Below, one piece after another: positions 55,882 to 64,000 of a DNA stretch of 64,000 nt. A program made the translations under genes and the position numbers. The stretch is taken from assembly GCA_963847085.1 (NCBI GenBank), contig CAWJYO010000009.1:372001-436000 (forward strand). Reading direction: 5' to 3'. The notes under the pieces were generated by a model. That model searched no databases. It was not told the DNA's origin and saw nothing but the letters and a program-made list of their open reading frames with translations. The stretch's first letter is position 1, and the number at the start of each line of letters is the position of its first letter. This DNA comes from Ilyomonas sp963847085 (lineage in GTDB: Bacteria > Bacteroidota > Bacteroidia > Chitinophagales > Chitinophagaceae).

Positions 55882-57291
55882 ATGTATATTAAGCAATTAT
55901 ATACAGGCTGTTTAAGCGAAGCAGCTTATTATATTGAGAGCGATGGAGAAGCTGCCATTATTGATCCGCTGCGCGATATAGATGTGTACCTGCAATTGGC
56001 TGATGAAAGAAAAACGCGCATCAAATATATTTTTGAAACACATTTTCACGCCGACTTTGTAAGCGGTCATTTAGAATTAAGCAAAGCTACCGGCGCACCT
56101 ATTGTTTATGGACCGCAAACCAGGGCTGATTTTGAGGTACAGGTTGCCAATGATGGTGAAGTTTTTCAATTGGGAAATATATCTATCCGGGTTTTGCATA
56201 CGCCGGGGCACACGCCCGAAAGCACTTGTTTTTTGCTGAGGAATGAAGAAGGAAAAGATTACGCCGTTTTTACCGGCGATACTTTGTTTTGCGGCGACGT
56301 AGGAAGACCTGATTTAGCGCAGATAAATGGCTCAGTAACAACAGAAGAATTGGCTGCGCAGTTGTTTGATAGTTTGCAAAACAAAATTATGCCGCTTGCC
56401 GATGACGTTTTAGTATATCCGGCGCATGGGCCAGGAAGCAGTTGCGGAAAAAATTTAGGTCCGCAAACGCATAGCACCATCGGAGAGGAAAAACGCACCA
56501 ATTATGCGTTGCAGCCTAAAACCGCAGATGCGTTTGTAAAAGCTGTTACCGAAGGGCTTCTGGAACCGCCCCAATACTTTGCTATCAATGCAGAAATGAA
56601 TAAAAAGGGATACGAAAACATGGATACGATTTTAGAGAAAGGGTTAACCGCTTTGTCGGTTGAAGAGTTCAAAAAAGTGGCAAAACAAAACGCCACTATT
56701 CTTGATACACGCAATGGAGATGTATTTATGGCGGGCTTTGTACCAGGCTCTATCAACATTGGTTTGGAAGGTCGTTTTGCCGAGTGGGCTGGAAGTTTAT
56801 TATCGTTTACTAATGTGTTATTATTGGTAACTGATGAAGGCATGGAAAAAGAAACCATCATCCGGCTGGCGCGGGTAGGTTTTGAAAATATACAAGGTTA
56901 TTTGGGAGGTGGCTTTGCAGCGTGGGAAAAAAGCGGTGAACCGATTGACATGATTATAAACGTTGAAGCCGATGAAGTAGCCATGGACCTTCCGTTTGAT
57001 GAAAATATGGTAATTGTTGATGTAAGAAAAGAAGTAGAATTTGCAGATGGTCATGTAAAAGAAGCCGTAAATATTCCGCTGGAACAGATGGTTGATCCGG
57101 TAAGCATTTCGGGCATCAACGATACTGATAATGTGTATTTGCATTGTGCAGGCGGTTATCGCAGCGTGATTGCAGCTTCCTTATTAAAGCAACAAGGCAT
57201 TCACAATTTGCGCAACATCAGCGGCGGTTATGCGGCTTTAAAAAATGAAGACAAAATAAAAACAGAAAAAAGTACCGAAGTGCTGAATTAA
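55882..57291 (+). CDS. MBL-fold persulfide dioxygenase fused to two rhodanese domains
   Basis: 469 residues. The beta-lactamase-fold domain (1-250) has ETHFHADFVSGH (His54, His56, Asp58, His63), VLHTPGHTPES, and FTGDTLFCGDVGRPDL, the ETHE1/CstB glutathione- or CoA-persulfide dioxygenase pattern. The first rhodanese (about 265-350) has ILDTRNGDVFMAGFVPGS but no active cysteine (VTDEGME). The second (about 365-455) has IVDVRKEVEFADGH and Cys422 in YLHCAGGYRS. Such fusions oxidise persulfides to sulfite and make thiosulfate in the cytoplasm. The protein uses a low-molecular-weight thiol, plausibly bacillithiol given bshA nearby. Controlled perhaps by the ArsR gene upstream. Confidence 0.93.
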   Translation: MYIKQLYTGCLSEAAYYIESDGEAAIIDPLRDIDVYLQLADERKTRIKYIFETHFHADFVSGHLELSKATGAPIVYGPQTRADFEVQVANDGEVFQLGNISIRVLHTPGHTPESTCFLLRNEEGKDYAVFTGDTLFCGDVGRPDLAQINGSVTTEELAAQLFDSLQNKIMPLADDVLVYPAHGPGSSCGKNLGPQTHSTIGEEKRTNYALQPKTADAFVKAVTEGLLEPPQYFAINAEMNKKGYENMDTILEKGLTALSVEEFKKVAKQNATILDTRNGDVFMAGFVPGSINIGLEGRFAEWAGSLLSFTNVLLLVTDEGMEKETIIRLARVGFENIQGYLGGGFAAWEKSGEPIDMIINVEADEVAMDLPFDENMVIVDVRKEVEFADGHVKEAVNIPLEQMVDPVSISGINDTDNVYLHCAGGYRSVIAASLLKQQGIHNLRNISGGYAALKNEDKIKTEKSTEVLN

Positions 57292-57312
57292 TAAGGCTTT
57301 TGTTATTATTAC

Positions 57313-57352
57313 AACCCTGTTTTGCTGTAAAAACAAAACAGGGTTTGTTTTT
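57313..57352 (+). terminator. Intrinsic terminator after the persulfide dioxygenase gene
   Basis: AACCCTGTTTTG at 57313-57324 pairs with CAAAACAGGGTT at 57334-57345 over a 9-base loop and runs into TTTGTTTTT, which is also a TTTGTTTTTGCC copy of the dispersed motif. Confidence 0.85.
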
Positions 57353-57459
57353 GCCCCAAAAAGACAATATTCGTTTTGTAATACGGATAATTGGATATTT
57401 GATAAATGCAAAAAAGAGCTGGCTACCTGCTTTTGTAACAAAACCAATAAAATCTTATT

Positions 57460-58692
57460 TTGAATCAGTTTCTAAAGCGTTACGCAAATATTTTGCTGCT
57501 TCTTGGCGGCGTTATCATTGGCAGTATTTTGGGCATTGTGTTCGGCACAAAAATCATTTTTTTAAAACCTGTCGGCGACATCTTTTTAAACCTTCTTTTC
57601 ACTGCCGTTGTACCGCTTGTTTTTTTTACCATTTCCTCATCCATTGCCACGGTTGACCGCTCGCAAAAGTTTGGAAAATTAATGGGCGTACTCATGCTTT
57701 GCTTTTTGCTTACTGTTGTAATAGCAGGCATCGCTACCATTATTGGTGTTTCCTTATTTCCAATTGGTGAAATCAAAACCAATGCTTTATTTATTGCACC
57801 GCAAAATGAAAATATCAGTTTGGGCGATCAAATTACATCCATGCTTACGGCAGATGATGTGTATAAAATTTTTTCACGCCGCAATATGCTTGCGCTCATC
57901 ATTTTTTCAGCACTTACCGGTTTTGCCGTTTTACGTAGCGGCAAAGAAGGCCAGGTATTTATAAAATTTTTAAAAGGCGGAAGCGAGGTATTCACCCAAA
58001 TCTTACTCTTAATTATGAAAGGAGCGCCAATTGGTTTAGGTGCTTTTTTCGCCGTGCAGGTGGGCACACTTGGCTCTCAGTTGCTTAACAGTTATGTACG
58101 GGCAATGGCAGTGTATCATGGCGTGGGTTTGTTTGATTATGCCGTTTTATTCACTGCGTATGCTTTTATTGCCGGTGGCCGGAAAGCGGTAAAACAATAT
58201 TGGAAAAACAACATTGCTCCTTCGGCAACTGCTGTTGGCACTTGCAGCAGCATTGCTACCATTCCGGTTAATTTAGTTGCTTCCAACAAAATGGGTATTC
58301 CGGCTTATATTGGCAACATTGCTATTCCGCTCGGGGCAACGCTTCATAAAGATGGCTCAGCCATTTCTTCTGTTATCAAAATTGCTGCTGTATTTGCGCT
58401 TTTTCATAAGTCGTTTACAGGTTTCGATGTGCTTGCTATTGCTTTATTAATTACCGTTTTTGTAAGCCTCGTAGAAGGCGGCATTCCTGCCGGTGGCTAC
58501 TTGGGCGAACTGCTGGTAATGTCGGTATATCATTTTCCGATGGAAGCTTTTCCGGTGGTAATGGTAATTGGTACTTTGGTTGATCCGGCGGCTACTATTT
58601 TAAATGTTACCTGCGATACGGCTGCCGGTATGTTAACGGCCCGGATTATGGAAGGAAAGGGATGGATAGATAAGTCTGAAAAAGATGAATAA
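57460..58692 (+). CDS. Dicarboxylate/amino acid:cation symporter (SDF/DAACS family)
   Basis: 410 residues of the GltPh fold. Start is TTG at 57460 (MNQFLKRYANILLLLGGVII); the frame is closed by a TAA at 57448 and no ATG is available nearby. Motifs: helical hairpin HP1 with CSSIATIPVNLVAS, the HKDGSAI loop, HP2 region GGIPAGGYLGELLV and the ligand/cation-binding segment DPAATILNVTCDTAAGMLTARI. It imports glutamate, aspartate or C4-dicarboxylates with Na+ or H+. Monocistronic, preceded by a terminator. Confidence 0.92.
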   Translation: MNQFLKRYANILLLLGGVIIGSILGIVFGTKIIFLKPVGDIFLNLLFTAVVPLVFFTISSSIATVDRSQKFGKLMGVLMLCFLLTVVIAGIATIIGVSLFPIGEIKTNALFIAPQNENISLGDQITSMLTADDVYKIFSRRNMLALIIFSALTGFAVLRSGKEGQVFIKFLKGGSEVFTQILLLIMKGAPIGLGAFFAVQVGTLGSQLLNSYVRAMAVYHGVGLFDYAVLFTAYAFIAGGRKAVKQYWKNNIAPSATAVGTCSSIATIPVNLVASNKMGIPAYIGNIAIPLGATLHKDGSAISSVIKIAAVFALFHKSFTGFDVLAIALLITVFVSLVEGGIPAGGYLGELLVMSVYHFPMEAFPVVMVIGTLVDPAATILNVTCDTAAGMLTARIMEGKGWIDKSEKDE

Positions 58693-58861
58693 AAACTCTC
58701 TTTGTTTTTATCAAAATCTCTGCTATTAAAACTAACGTTTGTTTTTGCCTCTTTTTCGAAAAGTTGCAAGCCTCAGTTCAATAACTGCCTTTTACGAAAA
58801 CTACTTATTCCTTTAAAATTCCTGCTCAGGAAAGCAAGGTAGCTTCCACACTTTTAGCTTT

Positions 58862-58875
58862 TGCAAACGATTGCA
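58862..58875. promoter_or_regulatory. Possible LacI-type operator upstream of the secreted beta-helix gene
   Basis: TGCAAACGATTGCA has 5-bp perfect arms (TGCAA/TTGCA) and a near-CG centre, the form expected of LacI-family operators. It lies about 390 bases before the ATG. The rest of the spacer 58693-59250 has a TTTGTTTTTGCC motif and no gene. No LacI gene is in the window. Confidence 0.4.
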
Positions 58876-59250
58876 TATCGTTAAACTTCGTTTTGACATG
58901 TAGAAAAATATCCACTTTGCAAATTTTGGAACGGTTATTGCCAATTGCTCGCCGCCAAAATTTGATTACTTAGACACTATAAGTGGTACCAAAACGGAAA
59001 ATTGAACAAGGTCTTATAATCTATGATAATCGTACAGGTTTTATTGTAAGAATAACACAGAGAAAGGCTTTACAGCGATAAAATGGTTAAAGCAGAAAGA
59101 AACAAGCAGTCATTGAAACTCGATTTATTTAATGTTTTGAAATTATCTCTAAGAGCAGTTGCTCGCTTTAACAGGCGGGTGAAGGGGCTTTTTATATCTG
59201 TCAGTAAATTAAATGTTAACACTAAAAAGTTTTTTAAAAGGAAAACAAAC

Positions 59251-62200
59251 ATGAGAAAGTTTATTCTACCCATTTTGCTTTTGCATTTAGCAGTGGCGGT
59301 CAACGCGGCAACGTATTATTTTTCTTCTTCGTCAGGCAATGATTCAAGAAGCACATCCCAGGCGCAAAACTCTTCAACCCCATGGCAAAGTATCAGCAAG
59401 CTTAACTCTATTATGTCAAGTTTGAAATCAGGTGATCAAGTGTTGTTCAAGAGTGGTGACACATTTTTAGCTGGCTCTGCAGGTATCAATGTTACTGCCT
59501 CAGGAATCACATTTGGCTCGTATGGGTCGGGCAACCAACCGGTTATTAGTGGTTTTTCGACTGTATCAGGCTGGACGCAGGCTCGTACTAATGTTTGGGA
59601 AGCTTCTTTCTGGCAACCTGGTGGAACAGCAAGAATGGTGGTATTGAACAACCAGCAGCAGGGCATTGGCAGGTATCCAAACCTTAATGCAGGCAATGGT
59701 GGTTATTTAAACATTGATGCCAACAACGGTTCTACACAGATTACTTCTAACTCTCTTCCATCTTCACCCAACTGGACGGGTGCAGACATCGTGGTTCGTA
59801 AAAATCACTGGACGCTTGACAGAACAGCAATCTCTTCTCATTCAGGCACCACGCTCAACTTTGCTGCTGTTTCAGGCAATCCTATCATGGGCAACAACTA
59901 CGGTTTCTTTATTGTCAACAGCACCAATACACTTGACCAGAATGGTGAGTGGTTTTACGACAAAAGCAGAAGCAAACTGCAGATGTATTTCAATGGCATT
60001 GATCCTAATGCGTCTACCGTGCAGGCAAGCACTGTTGAAACGCTGGTAACCATCAGTTTTCAAAACTATGTTACGTTCAATAACATCACTTTCACAGGTG
60101 CTAATTCATATACTTTTAATCTTACCAATTCTAACAACATCACGGTTAACAATTGCAATATCAGTTTTACCGGTATTGATGCGATAAAGGCTTTGAGTTC
60201 TAATTACTTTACTCTTACCAACTCCACAATCAATAATTCCAACAATGATGGGTTAAATTTATACTGGTCGTGCAATTATGCCAATATACAATACAATACG
60301 ATCACAAACACTGCATTAATTGCAGGTATGGGACAAAACAACGGCAACTCGCATCAGGGCTTATACGTAAACGGTACTAACAATCTAATACAGTACTGTG
60401 AAGTGGATAGTTCGGGACACAATGGTATTCATTTCGAAGGCGATTATAGCACAGTTCAATACTGCTATGTGAACGGTTTTGGTTTAACGGTTGATGATTG
60501 CGGTGGTATTTACACAGGACAAGGTACTGGTGATAATACCACATTTAACAGTAAGTCTGTTTTGAATAACATCGTTGTAAACGGAATTGGTGCTAATCCC
60601 GGAACCAACGATCCTACTTATACGCCTGCTATTGGTATTTACTTTGATGCCAATACGAACCATGTAGCAGCTACTGGCAACACAGTAGCCAATTGTGCTT
60701 TTGTAGGTATGTTCAATCATACGTCCTATTATATGGACATTGAAAACAACACGTTTTACAATAATGCCCAAGAACAATTCTTAGGTGTGCGCACTTCGAA
60801 TCCAATAAGTAATGTTACATTTCAAAATAACATCTGCTTTTCTAAAACGGCTAAACAATTAGCTAGCAAGCTGCAGACTTATTATGGCAGTAACAATCTA
60901 TCGGGGATTGGCACTTTCAATAACAACTATTATTGTCGTCCTATTGATAACAACTACATGTTCTACAGCATGTCTGAAATTGGAAGCAGCGGACAATACA
61001 ACACATACAATCAAACACTAAGCAACTGGCAATCCAGCATGGGATTAGATGCTAATTCATCAACGTCTCCTTCCACTATACCTTCGTTTGTAGCCAGCGG
61101 CTTATCAGGCGTCTAATCTGTTTTCAAATGGTAGCTTTTCAAGCGATATTGGCGGCGTAGGTGTTTGGTCTCCTACCGGGGATATCAGCTCAAATCTGGT
61201 ATCTAACAAATTGGATGGTGGCGCATTGCAGATATCAGCTAACAACTACTCTCCTTCCAACTCTTTTTATGTAACACTGCAAACTGGCAATTCAGTTACA
61301 GCCGGCCAGGGATATCAGTTATCATTTACAATGCAAGGGGCTGCCAGTGGTCAACCAATGACAGTGTATTTAAAACAACAAAACTCGCCAAATGCGACAA
61401 TGACAGAACAATTTCTTGTTCCTGTTCCAGGCAGCCGTCAGGACTTTCAGTTTGGTTTTACACCAACTATGAGTGGTCAGGTTTCTATTGAGTTGGATGT
61501 GGCGCAGCCCAATGGACGCTATTTGGATAGACAATGTAGTACTGCAAAAGGCAACCATCTGGCCAAATGACCCTAATGATTATATTATTTTCGCCTACAA
61601 TCCAAGTACAAGCAATATGAAAGTAGGTTTGCCTCAGGGCAGCTAAATGGCTTGATGCAACTGGTAAACAGTATAATAACAATACAGTTTTAAAACCGTA
61701 CACTTCTATTGTATTATACAAAGAATTCGAATCACAAGGCTCATGCAAATGCAGTAGCACAGCAATCAATATGTCTTGCCGGTGATTTGGTTGATGCAAC
61801 AGCAAGTAGTACAATAAACAGCGCAGCCACAAAACTGAATTGGAAAGTTAACAATCAGGATAGCGCCGCTTCTTACTACGAAGTACAACGCTCATCTGAT
61901 GCACAAAACTTTAGCCACCATTGGCAAGGCTACCGTAGCTGCAAGCAACGGCACTGGTACAACTTACCAGTATCAGGATGCATCTCCGTTGGCTGGTAAA
62001 AGTTATTATCGCATTACACAGCGCAATAACAAAGACAGCGTTTCTTCAACAAGTAAAACGGTTGTGATAAACAATATCTCGTTTAAGGTAAATCCTAATC
62101 CGGCAAAGGATGTCATTCATTTATCTTTTGACGAAACGATCAATGCTGCCGATCATCTTGATAAAGATGTGGCCATTCGTAGTGCAGCAGGCGTTACTGT

Positions 62201-62336
62201 GCAAACGGTGGCATTGCCATCAACCGACAATCTGAACAGAGTTGATATTAATGTGGCCGGACTGCAAAGAGGTGTGTATATACTAAGTGTTTCTTCTGAA
62301 GGAAAATCATTCAGTAAAAATTTATTAAAGGAATAA
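59251..62336 (+). pseudogene. Secreted right-handed beta-helix protein with T9SS sorting domain, about five frameshifts in the C-terminal part
   Basis: The start at 59251 gives the signal peptide MRKFILPILLLHLAVAVNA. The open part (to 61116) is 622 residues: QAQNSSTPWQSISKLNSIMS and GDQVLFKSGDTF, the usual parallel beta-helix opening, then PbH1 rungs rich in Asn (VTFNNITFTGANSYTFNLTN, YFTLTNSTINNSNNDGLNLY). After 61116 the coding continues only by changing frame near 61110, 61510, 61645, 61735 and 61915, through a CBM-like region and FN-like strands (SAATKLNWKVNNQDSAASYY, YYRITQRNNKD), ending in a T9SS type A domain, FKVNPNPAKDVIHLSFDE. Relatives are polysaccharide lyases or glycan-binding proteins. 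Full length would be about 1028 residues. Confidence 0.8.
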
Positions 62337-62360
62337 TCTTCAAAAATTAAGGCAAAACCA

Positions 62361-62399
62361 AAAAAGCATAGTGATTATTTCACTATGCTTTTTGTTTTT
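62361..62399 (+). terminator. Intrinsic terminator after the beta-helix gene
   Basis: AAAAAGCATAGTGA at 62361-62374 pairs exactly with TCACTATGCTTTTT at 62380-62393 around a 5-base loop, followed by GTTTTT. Confidence 0.9.
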
Positions 62400-62486
62400 A
62401 TGATACTAACCCTTGAGGGAATTGGATAAGAAATGGTTAAGATGAATGTACTTGCTCTATAGAAGCTGCATGTGAACGATAAACAT

Positions 62487-62513
62487 GAGCTCCTGTGGAG
62501 CTTTTTGTTTTTG
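62487..62513 (+). terminator. Second terminator-like hairpin, then a gene-free spacer
   Basis: AGCTCC pairs with GGAGCT (62488-62502) across a 3-base loop, followed by TTTTGTTTTT. Together with the previous one it gives a double stop. The spacer from here to 63045 is A+T-rich and lacks a gene; an imperfect TGCAACCTGATGCA lies near 62776 and a short ATAGCC/GGCTAT hairpin lies at about 63008-63022 in the 5' leader of the next gene. Confidence 0.65.
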
Positions 62514-63045
62514 TACATTTTTTACTACGATATACATCTCTTACAAGGCTTCTTATCGTTTTGCATTGTAACTCTTCCAACGGGTTATGATACTATTGAA
62601 TACTATGCCTTTATAGCTATGATATGAATAATAAACTATCAATTGCAATCTATTTTTGACTGATTTATTTGATCCCGATTCCTTAAGAAAAATTTAAGAA
62701 TTAAACAAAATAAGCTTGTTCCAGATTGGCTTTGCTTAAACAGAAATTAAAACGATTAAACTTGAATTAAGCTTGTTGCAACCTGATGCAACTGTGTGAG
62801 ATGTTTATAAGTTTGTGTTAAATCCAATTGAAAAAAAGCATTTGCAACCAGTAACAGACCACGCCAATATCAATATAAGGCTTTGTTAGGGGCAAATAGA
62901 AAATCAAAAAGTAAATCTGTTTTCAGGCAAGTGTTTAATGTGTTAGAAGGCAAGCAACAATAACTGCTACATAAACAGAAAATTTTAAAATTCAGTAACC
63001 AATATCAATAGCCGCCGGGCTATTTCACCCAAACAATAATCATTT

Positions 63046-64000
63046 ATGAAAAAGGTGTTTTTACCCATTTTGCTTCTTCACCTTACAATGATGGTGAATG
63101 CAGCTACGTATTATTTTTCATCCTCTTCAGGAAACGATTCAAGAACTGCTGCACAGGCACAAAGTTCTACTATGCCCTGGCAAAGTATCAGCAAGCTTAA
63201 CTCTATTATGTCAACGTTGCAACCGGGCGATTCTGTAATGTTTAAAAGAGGCGACGTATTTTTCGGAGGGCTTGTTGTATCTGCTTCCGGCAATAGTACA
63301 AAGCCCATTACTTTTAGCGCTTATGGCTCAGGCAACAAGCCAGTTATCAGCGGCTTTTCAACGCTTACTGGCTGGACACAGGCTCGTACCAATGTATGGG
63401 AAGCACCGCTTATTGTTGCCAGTGGAAAAGAAGGTATGGTGATATTGAACAATCAGCAGCAGGGCATTGGCAGGTATCCAAACCTTAATGCAGGCAATGG
63501 TGGTTATTTAAACATTGATGCTAACAACGGTTCTACACAGATTACTTCTAACTCACTTCCATCTTCACCCAACTGGACGGGTGCAGACATCGTGGTTCGT
63601 AAAAATCACTGGACGCTTGACAGAACAGCTATCTCTTCTCATTCAGGCACCACGCTCAACTTTGCTGCTGTTTCAGACAACCCTATTTTTGGTAACAACT
63701 ATGGTTTCTTTATTGTCAACAGCACCAACACACTTGACCAGAACGGTGAGTGGTTTTACGACAAAAGCAGAAGCAAGCTGCAGATGTACTTCAATGGTAC
63801 TGATCCCAATGCATCTACCGTGCAGGCAAGCACTGTTGAAACGCTGGTAACCATCAGCTTTCAAAACTATGTTACGTTTAGTAATATCACTTTCACAGGT
63901 GCTAATTCATATACTTTTAATCTTACCAATTCTAACAACATCACCGTTAATAACTGTAATATCAACTTTACAGGTATTGATGGAGTAAAAGCTTTAAGCT
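63046..64000 (+). CDS. Secreted right-handed beta-helix protein, paralog of the 59 kb gene, 3' end cut by window
   Basis: 318 codons are present, open to the window edge. ATG 63046 gives the signal peptide MKKVFLPILLLHLTMMVNA. The order of motifs is the same as in the neighbour: ATYYFSSSSGNDSRTAAQAQ, MPWQSISKLNSIMSTLQPGD, and from about codon 133 onward almost identical residues (VILNNQQQGIGRYPNLNAGN, then SGTTLNFAAVSDNPIFGNN). Only 63260-63430 differs much (GGLVVSASGNSTKPITFSAY). At the DNA level 63440-64000 is nearly identical to 59640-60200. It lies 710 bases after the first copy in the same direction. A C-terminal T9SS domain is expected outside the window. Confidence 0.85.
   Translation, partial: MKKVFLPILLLHLTMMVNAATYYFSSSSGNDSRTAAQAQSSTMPWQSISKLNSIMSTLQPGDSVMFKRGDVFFGGLVVSASGNSTKPITFSAYGSGNKPVISGFSTLTGWTQARTNVWEAPLIVASGKEGMVILNNQQQGIGRYPNLNAGNGGYLNIDANNGSTQITSNSLPSSPNWTGADIVVRKNHWTLDRTAISSHSGTTLNFAAVSDNPIFGNNYGFFIVNSTNTLDQNGEWFYDKSRSKLQMYFNGTDPNASTVQASTVETLVTISFQNYVTFSNITFTGANSYTFNLTNSNNITVNNCNINFTGIDGVKALS

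Noticed and set aside
1..64000. tRNA, rRNA, riboswitch or complete insertion sequence
   Set aside because: No tRNA cloverleaf, rRNA segment, known riboswitch core or transposase ORF was recognised by eye; a covariance-model search would be needed to exclude small RNAs.

Overview
The window looks like the chromosome of an environmental Bacteroidota, most likely of the Chitinophagaceae type. The evidence is two SusC/SusD outer-membrane uptake pairs, a type IX secretion (T9SS) C-terminal sorting domain, a CRTAC1-type FG-GAP/ASPIC protein, a BshA-type bacillithiol enzyme, many lipoproteins and TlpA-type redoxins, and genes that mostly lack a Shine-Dalgarno sequence. No rRNA, tRNA, CRISPR array or complete insertion sequence was seen.

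Layout. 0-3.2 kb: the 3' end of an RND efflux adaptor gene, a hairpin repeat and a large orphan PAS histidine kinase. 3.6-13.7 kb: a seven-gene plus-strand block made of SusC, SusD, a periplasmic alkaline-phosphatase-superfamily hydrolase, a PhnZ-type diiron oxygenase, a phosphonatase-like HAD hydrolase, a DUF5690 membrane protein and a FAD amine oxidase. I read it as a phosphonate utilization locus fed by its own outer-membrane importer. 13.9-17.2 kb: an LpxH-like phosphoesterase, a glycosyltransferase and a GH1 glycosidase. 17.6-25.3 kb: a run of broken genes (porin, two AraC regulators, a Tet(X)-like monooxygenase, a quinone oxidoreductase) with a PQQ-type sugar dehydrogenase and a response-regulator remnant.

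25.5-28.8 kb: a compact A+T-rich three-gene minus-strand cassette (KTSC-domain protein, OLD-family ATPase/TOPRIM nuclease, and a 359-residue protein with a possible PD-(D/E)xK core). It resembles a phage-defence module that does not match the known two-gene OLD systems. 29.8-34.6 kb: accessory metabolic genes. 35.1-48.1 kb: a minus-strand operon of ROK regulator, SusC, SusD, redoxin, cytochrome c/copper-monooxygenase-like protein, CRTAC1-like protein and vanadium-haloperoxidase/PAP2-like enzyme.

48.3-58.7 kb: housekeeping genes (bshA, hisF, hisIE, a TlpA-type redoxin, aldose epimerase, RidA, tsaB) plus an ArsR regulator with a persulfide dioxygenase-rhodanese fusion and a dicarboxylate symporter. 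59.3-64 kb: two tandem paralogous secreted beta-helix proteins, the second cut by the window edge.

About 25 frame disruptions fall in 17-41 kb and 53-62 kb, while 1-17.5 kb and 41-53 kb are clean. Several sit in homopolymer runs, so part of the decay may be assembly error. Five kinds of intergenic palindromic repeat are also present.
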